Shown here: in pieces, positions 11,963-23,700 of the stretch
How the letters are laid out: every line of letters starts with the position of its first letter
Position numbering within the stretch: the first letter of the stretch is position 1
NCBI GenBank assembly: GCA_019633425.1
Contig: WSUB01000016.1
Location: 330,658-394,657 of the forward strand
Length of the DNA stretch: 64,000 nt
Direction of reading: 5' to 3'
From: Tulasnella sp. 424
Taxonomy: Eukaryota > Basidiomycota > Agaricomycetes > Cantharellales > Tulasnellaceae
Made by a program: the position numbers and the translations under genes
Notes under the pieces: model-generated
Told to the model about the DNA's origin: nothing
Seen by the model: only the letters and a program-made list of their open reading frames with translations
Database searches by the model: none

Positions 11963-12125
11963 TCGCGGATTCCGGTGCTAATCAGGGTTCTCTAACGTAG
12001 TCTCCGAAAATATGTTTCAAAGTAATCACAGTCTCTCCTGCCATCTTTGCTGTCGGTTGTGTTCATACCCTCGACTACTAAATGTCCTTTGCAATATGCG
12101 TGGTTCTACTATAATAGATTAAAGC
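11962..12125 (+). repeat. F-box 3'-flank repeat, third copy
   Basis: Diverged copy of 9195-9345 and 17240-17395, running from gattccggtgctaatc to ggttctactataatagatt. It directly follows the end of the TF1-like 3' flank and directly precedes a copy of the kinase 5' region. Confidence 0.7.
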
Positions 12126-12129
12126 GCGT

Positions 12130-12860
12130 AACGGCTGAGCAGCTGAAGAAGCCTCAGAAACAAGCCACTTGACTTTCTGTCGAGAGATACGCGATGACTC
12201 TGCCAAATAAATGGGCACAAAGACCTTTAACGGCTAAATAGTGTTAAAAGAGATCGCACTTTGGTTTTTTGAGCCAGTCACACTTGAAAGGGCTTCTTTT
12301 GGCATCGCCATCGGCGTTTTACTGTCGTAGTTGTGGTTAAGAGAGAAGAAGGTGAGACTGAAGACATCCTTTGGGGAGGGGGAGGAGAGGAGGCCCGCGC
12401 CAAACAGCATCGATAACCCCACTCTTAACCATATCTCGCTCTTGGCGATGGTCATGTTTGTTTTTGAGCTCTTCCTCCTCTCCCCTCACTTACCCTCTTC
12501 CTACTTCCAATCGTCCCTTTTTTACGATCCCAATCTGTGTCCCTTTCCACTCAATGATGCTTTATGTTTTATTTTACTCATGCTTCATTTGTGTTTTGCG
12601 CGCCTCCCCTGTTCCCTTGCTTTGTCCGCCTATTCCACGCTTTGGCCTTCGTGACCCTGCCCTTCCCATTATAGCCCCGACTCTCATTGCCGTAGCGAAG
12701 CGAGGCATATCTTGTTTGATTAAGTACGCGTATGGCAAGTAAGGCGCCCGCGATCCCCTGACGCAAATGACTTGACGATTATATAATACATCAAGCCCAT
12801 AATTTTCGTCCATCTCTGTGCAGTTTTCACCAAAGAATGACTATAAAGTGTAGAAAGCGG
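12130..12860 (+). repeat. Diverged copy of the kinase 5' exon and upstream spacer
   Basis: Matches about 5505-5900 with an extra internal stretch at about 12400-12730. The opening part (ggctgagcagctgaagaag) corresponds to the first kinase exon on the minus strand, but its frame is not kept, so it is a relic. It ends at the point (equivalent to about 5893-5900) where copy B at 15697 begins, so the two look like halves of one earlier copy. Confidence 0.6.
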
Positions 12861-13346
12861 TCGTTGCTGACGCTTTAGACTGAGTGTGCATCCAAAGCCT
12901 AAGGGGAGATCCGGCCGGGGTTGTGGGGGGACAAGATACCGATTGCACAAACATTTGCCGAGCTTGAACTCAAGAACACAGTCAAAAACGCAAACACATA
13001 TGGATTAGAGGCTACCGAAGTTTATTCAATGGAGGATCTAAGGAAGGTGCCCAAGGATTGGCTTCAAAGATGGTGGAAGGTGACTGCAGAGTAGGTAAGC
13101 TCAGTGGCGACATGGGATCTTGAAACCCTTCTTACCAACGCTGGAAAAGTTTGGAGAGATGAAATAAATACGAATATATATTCTGCCCACTTTTACCACC
13201 TATTCTGCCTACCATTCTACCCGATAGCGGGTAGAATTCCCGCGACTTCAATTCTACCCGCAACACGAGGCCCACGATGCTCTCGATAACCCAACAACCA
13301 CCACTATCGCAGGAGGAGACGTCTTATCCAATCCCTGGAGAATATG
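12861..13346. other. Unassigned spacer before the TF1-like pseudogene
   Basis: About 490 bases with no convincing gene. Its distal part holds a small set of inverted repeats (next entry). It has no visible match in the right arm. Confidence 0.5.
13214..13261. repeat. Alternating inverted repeats of a 10-11 base motif
   Basis: ATTCTACCCG occurs at 13214-13223, its reverse complement GCGGGTAGAAT at 13227-13237, and ATTCTACCCGC again at 13251-13261. The first pair forms a 10-bp perfect stem with a short loop; the second pair forms an 11-bp perfect stem with a 13-base loop. It lies about 85 bases before the breakpoint of the TF1-like fragment and could be a transposon end or a fragile cruciform. 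Confidence 0.6.
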
Positions 13347-15690
13347 AAGACGGCCACCCGTTCCAAGGAAGGATGCATGACGTGCAGGATTAGGTTCGTA
13401 ACTTTGGCATTCAAGATGTGGCATCACTAAGCGCCGAGTGGCTAACGTTTACTGGACGACGCGTCATTACTATCCCGTCGGCAGGCGCAAGGTACGGCTC
13501 ATTTTGCTCTGCTGCGGTGACTCTTTGCAGAGTTCTCACTCCACCGATTTCGTGTTGCCCAGAAATGTGATCTTCAGCGTGTCGACGGCTCTTGCCAAAA
13601 TTGCAGTAAGTTGATAGGCGCGCTCCTTCAAGCGATGTCTTTGTTTCTGACTCTTTATAAGTCCGCTTTCGGGTTGAGTGTCTGGGATGGGGTCAGTTCT
13701 CTTCAGCTGCGCTGACAGCTGTCCTTTCTCTGCGTTGATCTCTAACCATGTCGTCTTTCTTGGGCAGACACTAAGCGCCTAGAGGCTCTGCGAGTGCGTG
13801 ATCGTCCTTGTTTATATTGCTTTTTACCCCCTCACTCTTGGCGCGTGACAGGATCCGGAGGTGGTCAAAGAAATGCAACGCCGCATCAAAGTGCATCTGG
13901 CGTCGAATAACATGATCAAAGGCAGCGCGAGATCATCGGTTGCCGCTACTCCCGGTCAGCAGATACTCTTTTCCATAATACGCCGAATCATCCCCAATTC
14001 ACACAATCTCCTTCCCATATAGACCATACCCCATTCTCGTCGACGCCTCCCTATTCTTGGCACCCATCCCCGTCGTCTGATCGTTCCTCTGAACCCCTCG
14101 ATGCCTCGCCTCTCCCGCCTCTCCATTCTATCATGACGACAGCCCCCCACCCTTCGACCCCCTCCAGTGACATACCGGGTGGGGTCGCAGGAGGCGCGGG
14201 GACCTCGTATGGCGGACAGTCTTTCCTTTCCTTTGCCGATCTTATTGGTACAAACGCCTCTAGCGATAACGAAGCCCAGTCGTCTGCTTCTTCGAGGAAA
14301 GGGAAAACCCGTCAAGCGAAGCACGCGCCCGTTGAATCACCCGTTGAAGAGAGTTCCGATGATGGGTTCGGGGAAGACGAGTTACCGGAAGATGAGCCAG
14401 GTCCAGACGAAGGGGCTTCATCGTTCTCAAGACATTCTCCAGGTTACCCTCAACCAAACTACGATCCGCCGCAATATCGACCTCGTTATCCGTATGAGAT
14501 GGGCTCACCGCCGCAACAGCCACCATATCATGCCCATGCACCTCATCCGTATGCGCAACCCGACCCCCGCACCCAGCCGCACAAATATGACAACGAAAGG
14601 GACATGCGAGTTGACGATAGCCTACGCAAAGCAGAAAGGGATCGCGAGACGGATCGCCCTCAGGTGCCAAATGGAAACCTGCCTCGCCCTCCATACGAAC
14701 CGAACGTGGGCTACCCAGCCTTCCCTGGTCACGACTTCATCTATGGCCCCGGAGTCGGAGCGGCAAGTGCTGGTCGAGCTTTGGCTGGGTATACCCAATT
14801 CGGACATGCTGGATATCGAGGTCCAAGCCCAAGCGATAGTCTCAATAGCAGCTTCGCATCTGGTCCTCCGCCACCAAAGACGGATCCATTCTATAGTGGT
14901 CCACGTCTAGCTATGATGGATGCTAGGCATGGCACAGCTGCTCTCCCCGGCCCGCCTTTGTCCATGTCGATTGGACGGAGTGGTGGAACGTCTCCGACGT
15001 CGGATCAGTACCTTCAACCCATGGAGCACAACCCGAACGGCATTACGTACAACGGTTGGTATTTTGCTTTTCCCTCCTGCAATGATGTCACTAATGCTTT
15101 TCATTAAGAATCGGGATACAGGTCACCGAATCCACCCCCAGGCCGATCGCCGATGGGTGCAGGAATGACTTCAAGTCGCGGCAGCATAAGTCATCAATCG
15201 GGAGAGACTACCGAAGAAGCAGCCGACGTCGAACCTATTCCAAACCCTCATCAGCTGAGTCAGTCGAAATCGAGCCCGTCACGTCCTTCAGTACTCCCCG
15301 GTGGAAGGGTGACTGACTAATACTTTTCTGCTTCGTTCTACTCCGCAATCTCTTCATTGTTTTGGCATCTTCACATTGTTTTGGACGCCCTGATCCACGC
15401 ACTGTGCCATATCACTTTGCATGCTCGTCAATTACACATACGAACAATATTCGCGCACATATGAAACCCAAAATACCGCAACCGTGGGCGCGGCTCCGGT
15501 GATGTCCCTCTCCCGCCTCAATCGGAACTTCCCCGCTACATTTGATCTTTCAACCGCTTAATAGGCGCTGGCACTAGTGCTTCAACACAGGTCGACATTA
15601 AAACTGCCTACACATCAAGTCCGTATATTCCTGGCGGCAGCTCGTTTGGTCCAAGCTACTCTTTCGACAAGACGTTCCAAGATTCCGAGC
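13347..15690 (+). pseudogene. TF1-like N-terminal half: Zn2Cys6 finger and linker, frameshifted and truncated
   Basis: Copy of TF1 bases about 31540-29225. It begins inside exon 1 (KTATRSKEGCMTCRIR), so the TF1 start region is missing. The finger can be followed through the same introns, including the 7-base microexon at 13485-13491: CMTCRIRRKKCDLQRVDG, then SCQNC, IRFRVECLGWD and TKRLEALR. The T run at 13969-13972 has four bases where TF1 has five (30952-30956 on the other strand), which breaks the frame after QQILF. Downstream linker frames remain open (for example 14133-15107). The fragment stops at about 15690, before the regulatory domain, and runs straight into the gene X repeat. A short finger-only product remains conceivable, but no start or stop arrangement supports it. 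Confidence 0.8.
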
Positions 15691-15696
15691 CCAATA

Positions 15697-16790
15697 AATA
15701 GTGTAGAAAATAATTTTGCATATGACTTCTTACTCGAGCGTTAGGGTATTTCTATTGAATTCTATTCGTGCGATGTATTATTGTTAAGCACGGGACGCAT
15801 GGTTTCCACTTCCAACCCGTGACATCCCCCACCCATGCGAACGTTCTTCGTCGAGTCCCAACATTTGTTTCCATATTCCGAAAATTAGACGAGTCAAAAG
15901 GAGGTTAAGGTAACGACGCGCAGACTAAGTCCGAGTTTGCTGCAAGATACATCGCGCCCAACGATCACGTGGGCACGGTCTAGACGGACTTCCGTCACTG
16001 TCACATCAGTTTGGTCCCGTTGCTCTGGCGGTGGAAGAGCTTGTCCTTGGCTACACGTCATCCCAGTTACATCATCGACCCCAACTAAAACAAGTGAGTC
16101 ACCGCGCCTACGGGCTCGTTTAAAAGGGCGAGAGCTCTCGAGAGGATCCTGTCTCCAACCATCACCCCCCTCGCCAGCCATAGTGGTAACACATACACAT
16201 CCACGGTGAGCTACCTTATCGATAGCTCCGCACTACGGCATGTGACGCTAACCAACCCACCACCTTGGTTTTCACTTAGCTCGTACTTCCTCAGGTCGGC
16301 TCAAAAGGTGTTGTCGGCGGTTTTCACAGTTCGTCGCGGACTGAGAAGCTTGCCCGGCACGTCTTTGGGACTTCACTTTCGCGATCTACGCGACCTACTC
16401 CGTCACTGGAGCGGGATTAAGTGGTCTAACGGGATGACCGCGGGTTTAGCAGCAGTAGCCGGTAAGTCCTCTTTTCCCTCACACTTGAGGCGTTCGACGT
16501 AAGTTCGCTGAACAGCTTTATCTCCAGCCAAGTTCACATCGTCGACTTATTCCTCCACCTGGAGGCATCGTCGACGATATGGGTGAGTCGATGCTCTACC
16601 CTTTCCCTTGGCGTCCGGCTAGTTGACCAGCTCACTTAATAATCTAGACGGGAGCAACTAACCCCAACGTACGAACCCCAGCGCAGTCGCCTGCGTCAAC
16701 TGTGGAGGCAAACCCGAAAAAAAGCTAAGTTCCTCTTCTATCATGACTGCCAAGTCGAGAAAAGCGTTCCTGACCAGGACTGGTATCTGT
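15697..16790 (+). repeat. Copy B of the kinase/gene X spacer and gene X
   Basis: Matches about 5893-6950. Similarity is modest at first and very high from about 16265, with 16440-16790 nearly identical to 6600-6950. It includes the TATA-like element at 16118-16128. The left end abuts the TF1-like fragment exactly where the copy at 12130-12860 ends in reference terms. Confidence 0.8.
16434..16790 (+). CDS. Gene X copy B, small unrecognised protein, 5' exons
   Basis: Three exons keep one frame: MTAGLAAVA from 16434, then AKFTSSTYSSTWRHRRRY, then GREQLTPTYEPQRSRLRQLW with KKAKFLFYHDCQVEKSVPDQ after it, ending near a gtatctgt donor-like site at about 16785. Introns match those of copy A. I do not recognise the family. 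Unlike copy A, no base is missing before the VPDQDW segment, so this copy may carry the original frame. What follows is uncertain: without splicing, the frame stays open to about 16943 and ends in a hydrophobic stretch. Downstream there is only an F-box remnant, so copy B of the neighbourhood has lost the region equivalent to about 6960-8890. Confidence 0.45.
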
Positions 16791-16945
16791 CTCTTTCGGC
16801 TCTCTTGATCGAACCGGGTTCCCGTTATTCCTTTCTTTGTTTTGTTTTCGCTCCTTCTTCACCTCTTTTCATTACTATATTTATCTTTGCCTTGATGCTT
16901 TGCTGCGCAATCCTGGTCGTGGCCGGGACAACCAAAGTTAAATCA

Positions 16946-17156
16946 AATTGGTGAGAGATCTCGAGCAGATGAACGATCGCAGTAGCTTTGATGTCGACTT
17001 GAGTCTGTTCTTAGTCTGGGACAGGGCAGAGACCGTTATTCGAGACATACGAGCAAAAAACAAAATGCTCGAGACCTCTTCCCGTAGGCCTCGGAGCCTA
17101 ACGAAAGCCGTGGCAGCATCCAGCTCTGGTCCGATTGCACTCTTACTCGACCAATG
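16946..17156 (+). pseudogene. F-box gene C-terminal exon remnant
   Basis: Reads SFDVDLSLFLVWDRAETVIR and ends SSSGPIALLLDQ, matching the F-box gene's last exon (DVDLDLLLVWDKAEKIIRDI). The F-box itself and all upstream exons are absent, and indels near 16965 and 17110 shift the frame relative to the complete gene. It is followed by the shared 3'-flank repeat to about 17395. Confidence 0.75.
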
Positions 17157-17383
17157 AAGGAAGTCCCTCTTCTGGGACGCGAGCATGACTAGAAAGTCTT
17201 GCTCTTGTCAAGGATCTCGCCGGCCCATTCAACTCGCAGATTCCGGTGGGAATCGGGGTTCTCTAACACGGTGCCCGAAGTCACGCTTCCAAGCAATCAC
17301 ATTCTCTCCTGCGCTTTTCGCTGTCAAGCAGTGTTTACACCCTCGAATATTAAGTGTCCTTTGTGATATGCGTGGTTATAGTA

Positions 17384-17662
17384 TTATAGATCAAAGTGCA
17401 TACCAGCCGAAAGCGAGAGACGAACGGTCGTCAAAGAAGCACCCCGCTTCGTCGCAGAGTCCGGCTTCCACATGATGTCATTACCCAGGATTTGGTTGTA
17501 GCCATCGCTCTGGGCTACGACTAAGTAGGCTGTTACTTGCGATACTTTCATTTCGCCCATTATGATATCGCCTCCGCGCTTTAGAATAATCCTACCGAGT
17601 CCTTCCCTCAACCAGGCGGAAAACCCAGAACCCCATGACGCGGATTGGTATTTACGAACCAA
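17384..17662 (-). CDS. Hypothetical protein fragment, unrecognised
   Basis: A 92-codon frame starting MVRKYQSASWGSGFSAWL with an internal segment DIIMGEMKVSQVTAYLVV and then AQSDGYNQIL. The composition looks protein-like, with alternating hydrophobic and charged residues and no low complexity. There is no paralogue in the window and no clear upstream exon. It begins where the F-box 3'-flank repeat stops, so it may be a remnant of sequence that was there before the duplication. The function is unknown, and a chance frame cannot be excluded. Confidence 0.3.
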   Translation of the reverse strand: MVRKYQSASWGSGFSAWLREGLGRIILKRGGDIIMGEMKVSQVTAYLVVAQSDGYNQILGNDIMWKPDSATKRGASLTTVRLSLSAGMHFDL

Positions 17663-20600
17663 CCAAAGACTTCGTATACATGCTCCTGGCCATATAACAC
17701 GAGGTTGGCTTAATCGAGATACATTCGTTTCCTAATGTCTCTTCACAGACCTAGAAGCCATGTCGGCCCGATCTTCAGCTGCTAGAACTCGTGGCCTCCG
17801 AAGCCTGTGGGACCACATGCCGATAGATCTTTTATAGATCGTACGCGCCGACCTTTAAGGTGGCCATCTACGGTCGCATACTTTTCCGATGGCCAAGTAG
17901 CCACCTTGATTAGCTGAATCTGCTCATACTTGTTTTATGCCGTGCCCTGTAGCGTCCTTGGTCGTCTATTCCGTCCCACATCCGCGACGGAGCTTCAGCA
18001 AGTCGGATCAAGCCTCAGAAACCACCTAGGCTATTTGATGACGTCCAGACCAGCACTCCCTAGCAGCGCCTCTTGTTAATTGATTCCCATCGGCCGTTTG
18101 CGTCGGCTTGACAAGGTCCCCCTTCATACGACTAAGCCCTGTGCCCGAGATGCTGACGACCAAAATACAGTACAGCTCAACTCCGTTGAAGACATCACCC
18201 CCTTTCGGAAAGTGATCCTGGGGGTGGCCTTTGACGTCTCAAACCCAACAAAGGCCTCGATTAAATTCCTTTGCCCCAGAATATTAATGTGACGGATCCA
18301 AATGAGTGCATCTTTGCTGTGCGCCTATCTTGATCACGGCCTGCTGCCAGCGCTTCGACAGGGTAAGCGGCGTGGCAAGCTTGAGCGTGTTGCCAGTCCC
18401 ACACCTCTCGGATGCCTCCGCGTTTGTCCAACACCTTTCCTTCCGCGTCTCGAGCAACTTGATTCTTTCTCCAAGCTTGATTGAGTTTTCGGTCGACCCA
18501 ACACTTCTCAATGTGTCTTCTTCGTCCCGCGTTCCCGTTTTCTTGCGGAACCGCGCCTCGTTGACACGTAGTTCCGATGAACCTCGTCCGGCTGACATGC
18601 TCCAGCAAATAGACAAACTTCAAACTCTCCGAGTCCTGCGTTATGTTATTCGAGCTCAATTCACGATGTGCTTGGGTTTGAACCTGCATACTTTGGGTAC
18701 GCTGGCAAAGGAATTCAGTCGGTTTTTGGATCACGTACATCTTCGCTGAGGGACAAGACTCTGTCGCGGGTTGCTTCTCTCCGTTCGATGTGCTTTCCGC
18801 AGCGGTGGTAGAAGCGTTTATGGCGGCTTCTAGTGATCACCACCGAGTCTTCTCTGTCTTCCTCTGCTTCGGAGTCTCCGCGTCGTCCCGTTAACGACAT
18901 CATGTCTCCGCGGCAGCACTACTGTCGAACACGACATAAACGTCACATTGCGGGGAACGACCGGCTCCAATAAGCATCTAGACATCATCGGCGGCATTCG
19001 TTTACTGGACGACATGCAGGCTTGGTGGCTTTTTTTGGCCTTGGCTTCTCCCTATTTGAGGTTAGGTCAGATCTAGGAGCGATTACCTCGCTGTACAGAG
19101 CAATGCCGATAAGCTGAACCGTCTGTGGGGAGGCTCCGCTCGGTCTGGGATTGAAGTTTATGCTTCTCTAGCAGTGTCTCGCTTTGGTCGCTTTCCGAGG
19201 TGCTTCGCGAAGACGGCACTTGCACCTGCACTCTGCACCATAAAAAAGCAATTCAGATATTCCTCGAATCGAAACCACAGCCCACTCACCCTCCTCTCCA
19301 CCGTTCCCATCGTTGCCCTTTCGTTTCCTCGAGCTGCGCACAAGGGCGCTTCGCCCGAAAAAACCGTGCGACATCAACGCATGCCCCCAAGCCCCAAAGC
19401 CACTTCTAATACACAATCCCTTTGTACGGCATACCTCCCGTGGGGCAGCTATCTTGGCGTGATATATACCGGCGGCAGTGAGTCAATCATCTGGACTTGA
19501 GTACGGAAATCGCGGCCAGGGTCCCCCAGAGGATCGGCCAGGTGAGCGCGACGCCGAGCGGTCTCGATGATGTCGATGGCTCGAAGCCATCGAGAATATC
19601 GGCGCCGCTCAGGGGACGCCGGGATTTGAAAATTTTCTATGCTAATGAAAAGCCTTGCAGCTCGCGGGTGCTTGAGTCACGGCTGGCTAGTGTGCCGTAT
19701 ATTTAGGGCGTAACGCTCGCCATCGCACAGGCGAAAAAGCGATTCCCCCCTTCACCTCATCTGATGAACTAACCCATACGAGACCATGCTGTCAAATATC
19801 CGAGCATTATCGTAATTGATGTCTCTGTTGTGGGGGAAGTGGCTTACTGGAAACGCCCTTTCTGCCTGGTTGATGGGTGTGCCAGTGAGTGTTAAGCGCT
19901 CGAGAACCGCTGGGAATTCCCCTATTTACAGCCACCATTCTTACCAGCGATTCTCAGCGGTTGATCTCGGCTTCCTCATCCCATCCCATCGCCCATACAC
20001 TTCACTCATATGAGCGCTAACGAACCGCCCAAGGCCCTTATATACCGCGGTTGCTCAAGTCGTCCTTTCTTCGTCGCCCGCCCCTCCATCATTTTCCTCT
20101 CTGTATGTGTTGTTGGACCCGGCGCCTGTGTCTCTTTTGCCACCATTTGTGAGTTTCAATCACCCTCTCGCTCAGTAGAACCGTTTGACGAACTAGGGAA
20201 TCGATTTTTTTCTGCATAGAGAACGTACAATACATCCGGTGCCCAACATGAACGAGAACAACAAAAAAAGATCAAGAACGAGCCGAGGCGAAGAGGGAAA
20301 CGCATATAAGAGTGGCGCATGATTACAGAAGAAGAAACAAAAGGAGTAGCGAAACAAAAGAAAAAAAAGGAGGTAGGGGGAGCTATACAATCAAGAAATG
20401 TCTATACGGGCGAATAGTAGGATAATAAGTGGTGGGTAAGTTGCGATTTTTGAGGATCCAGTACTGAAACGACTCTTTTGAAAGGGAAAAAGGGAAGAAG
20501 GTCCGACATAGCGAGAGTTGGAGGATACATAATTAGACCGAGGTGCTAATTCGGTGGCGTTCTCGGGTCGAGAGTTTGTTCGGTCGCTCGAGGAGGCCAC

Positions 20601-20730
20601 GCGGCACCGATAATCCCGTGGACCCAGGACCAGGTCCGAAAAGGCAAAACGAAGATCACCGCCGAGCAGTTGAAGCAGGGCAAGGAGCCTGGGATAATGT
20701 CGATCTGAGAAAGATCCCGAGGGTCGATGT
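17663..20730. other. Gene-poor 3-kb stretch
   Basis: No gene could be supported. There are several open frames (for example 18306-18749 plus and 18261-18740 minus, which overlap each other), but none shows a recognisable domain or a convincing splice pattern. A hairpin-like palindrome (GATGGCTCGAAGCCATC) is centred near 19582, and a TATA-like site lies at 20038. The last 500 bases are likely the TF2 3' untranslated region on the minus strand. Confidence 0.5.
20038..20045 (+). promoter_or_regulatory. TATA-like site with pyrimidine-rich downstream stretch
   Basis: TTATATAC is followed about 25-60 bases later by CT-rich sequence (cgtcctttcttcgtcgcccg) typical of fungal transcription starts. No plus-strand gene follows; the next 5 kb is the minus-strand TF2. 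It may drive a short or antisense transcript, or be fortuitous. Confidence 0.3.
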
Positions 20731-23700
20731 TCACACCAGCAAGAGGTCAAATTGCAACGTTTTCATCGTATCCCTCCAGCACACTTTCTTCTCCCCCGAA
20801 TCACGCCTCTTCCAAACGGTTTCCATCAACAACTTGGCCTGGCTGCCGTTCCCAACCGCGCTGCCTTGAGCAGCCAATCGGTCAGCGAAGAACGACCGTT
20901 GCTCAGCTGTCGCTGCTAGGCATCCACCGATCGTAATCGGGAAGGCCAACGAACGGTCGAGATCCGTCGAGGGGATGGCAAGGATGGACTGGATCAAGTC
21001 GTCCACGCTCTCCTTGATCTCCTTAACGTTGGGTTCAGGTCCGGAGACCACGCTGTGGAGGAAGAGGAAAGCGGCCTCACGGAAGACGTTGGAGGAGAGT
21101 TGGCGGAGAGTGATGGGTTCAGCGGTTGTGATGATCGACAGGGGACCAGGGGCACCGGTTACGGAAGAAGAAGACGCCGAAGCAGCTCGTCCGGTTGGAC
21201 CGATGGGTGGAGATGGGGAGTTCATCGAGGTCGATCGGGTTCGGCTAGGATCAACGTTCCAGCCCGCAGAAAGGCCTTGCTCCTCGGAAGGCTGGGGGAT
21301 CACGGAACCTACGTTATAGGGATCCCATACCGGAGGTGCAGTCTTGGCGAAGCCCGCAGCACCCGGCTGTGCCGGTTGTGCTGGAGTCGGGATGGAAGCT
21401 GCGGAGGGGCGAGCCGGGCCGGAGGTGGACAATGGCGAAACGACAATCTTGGTCGCTTTTAACTCCTGCTCGATCACCCTCCCTCGTTCAACGAGTTCGG
21501 GAATGCTCAGCGTAAGAGCTGCCTCCTGCTGCTCCTTCCAAGCTGCCAAGTCGGCAATCTTCGCCAGCGCGAACATGATATCGTCGTCGCAACCCATCAC
21601 CTGGTTCATCAACTCGGAGGGCTGACCAGCGAGCTTTCTCTGACCGAACAAGATGGAGGGCTGGCCGACGCTGCTGGCCATCGCGAGCCTCTGGTTCCGA
21701 TCCGACATTCGGGTGTAGAGCTTAATGAAGCGCGGGGCTTGCTGAAGGGAGCAGGAGCCGAGGATGTCGAACCACAAGATCGCTTGGGCAGCGAACCGCT
21801 GGACTGGCGGCCACTTTTCCAAGACCTCGATGGGATCGACTCCGTCCTTCACCAACTCGGTACCCATCAACCAGTCACCCGCCATGCCCAACGCCGAGGC
21901 CCAGTCGCCTCCACCACCGCAGAAGAGCCAGAACGACAGCAAGTGGAGCGATGCGATCGCTTCCACCGCCGTGAACTTGCCGGCCTTCTTGGAGAGCTGG
22001 ATGACGGTGTCGTGATAGAGCTTTTGGGCAATGTCATGAGCGTGCGGGTCTTCTGGGTGAAGCTGGCCATGGGCTATCCGGAGGCGGGTATCATGCAGGG
22101 ACGAGAGCGAGCAAATCGCGTTCGTCACAGGCCTACAAACAAGGACAGCCGTCAGCACCCGTTTCCTCCTGGCCACATCAAAAAGAATCCCAACTCACCC
22201 TAGGGGATCGCGAATCACAAGATCGTACATCACATCCGTAACACCGGTCGTCGAATCGTCGGCAAGGAGATACTGCATCCGCCTCACACCCCGGTTGAAG
22301 TAATAAAACACCAAAGTCTCCTGGAAGCTCGACAAGCTGCGATTCGGGTCCGCCAACGGGGTCCTTATCTGCGGCTTATACGAGATGGTGAGGGTACCGA
22401 ACGCGGGGGTTTGTTGCGCCGCATTGGGGACGAAAGGCGGAAAGGGTTGGGCGGGCTGAGGGAAGTATCCCCGCGTCACATTTGCGCTGGCGGTTGAGGA
22501 AGCTGCTGAGAGCCCTGAGGTGGCCGTCTTGCTTCTCGCGCGACTGTTGGAGAGGATGGAGGAAGTGGATGGGGGAGGAGGGGTGGTTTGGACGGTGGGG
22601 ACTGGAGGAGGGGAGGTCCTTACTGATTGAGAAGGGAAATACGACGTGTCTACAGAGGAAGCGCCAAGCATCCCGCCAGTGAAGGCAGCAGGATTGGAGA
22701 ACGCCGCGGGCAAGGTGATTCCTGTCGGGCTCGTCACGGTCATACCGATCGCCGGAATGGAGGGTCGTCGAGCACCGTTGTTATTCGGCGCGGTGCCGGC
22801 AGTGGTCCCGATTAAAGGGGAGTTCGACGCACTGCCTCCTCCCGGGGTTGTCCCAGTCGTCGAAGTCAAAATCGGTGGCGAGATGCTATCAGGCTGCACA
22901 GCTGTAGCGAGGACGTCCAACGTAGCCTTTGGGGGAATTGATATCGACATGGAATTGTGCTCCTTTTGATGCGCATGCGCTTGGATGGCTGAAGCAGCCA
23001 TCGTTGCGGCGAAGAAATCGAAGCCGACTCCGACTCCCATGCTGTTATCCATAGCGATGTTGAGGTTGGCGTATGGGTCTTCGGCACCGCTGCTCAAGTC
23101 GTGCAGTCCTCCAGATCCAAAGTGGCTGAAGGGGTTGTCGTTCATCAAGTGGTCCATGGAGGAATCGCCACCACCGAGACCGTTGATCGTGAATTCGGCT
23201 GAAGGGGACGTAATCGTCGTGGTGGATGGAGGCAACGTTGGTGGTGGGAACGACGCATCCCAGAATGAATGAGCGAGGCGTGAAGAGAGATACGTCAGCT
23301 GGGTGGTCTCAACCAAAGAAGACGAAGAACGGGATTCCAGGAGGCCTCGAGAGAATTCAATAAACGGCTGGCGAGAAACGGACAGGGGTGCCGACGGATC
23401 CCGATTAGAATGGGAAGCGTAATCCCCAATCACTGATCGCCCTCCACAGTCGGGATTCGAATTCGGATGTACCCGCCGGTCCGATTCGTAATGAGGAAGG
23501 GATGAAGAAGATTGGAGCGAGGGGCAGGCGAGCGAGGGAAGAAAAAAAAACTCTAACACGAAAAAAAAAAGGGAGATGGCGGGGTAAGAAAGGCGTAAAA
23601 CTCACCGGAAAATCCACCATCCAGCTCGCCCAGTCCGCCTGCCCCGTGCAGGGGAGAATTGGGGAATGAAGGTGTCGCGGTGGAACTTGCGGCCCCCCTT

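Noticed and set aside
14133..15107. Independent 324-codon gene starting at 14133
   Set aside because: It is the linker part of the TF1-like copy; the Met is internal in intact TF1, and the finger lies upstream in another frame because of the one-base loss.
18261..18749. Overlapping long frames on both strands in the gene-poor region
   Set aside because: No recognisable domain, no splice support, and each lies antisense to the other, so neither could be supported as a gene.
21739..22203. Plus-strand frames within TF2 (also 22646-22969, 23666-24055)
   Set aside because: They are antisense to TF2 exons with recognisable Fungal_trans_2 and linker sequence.
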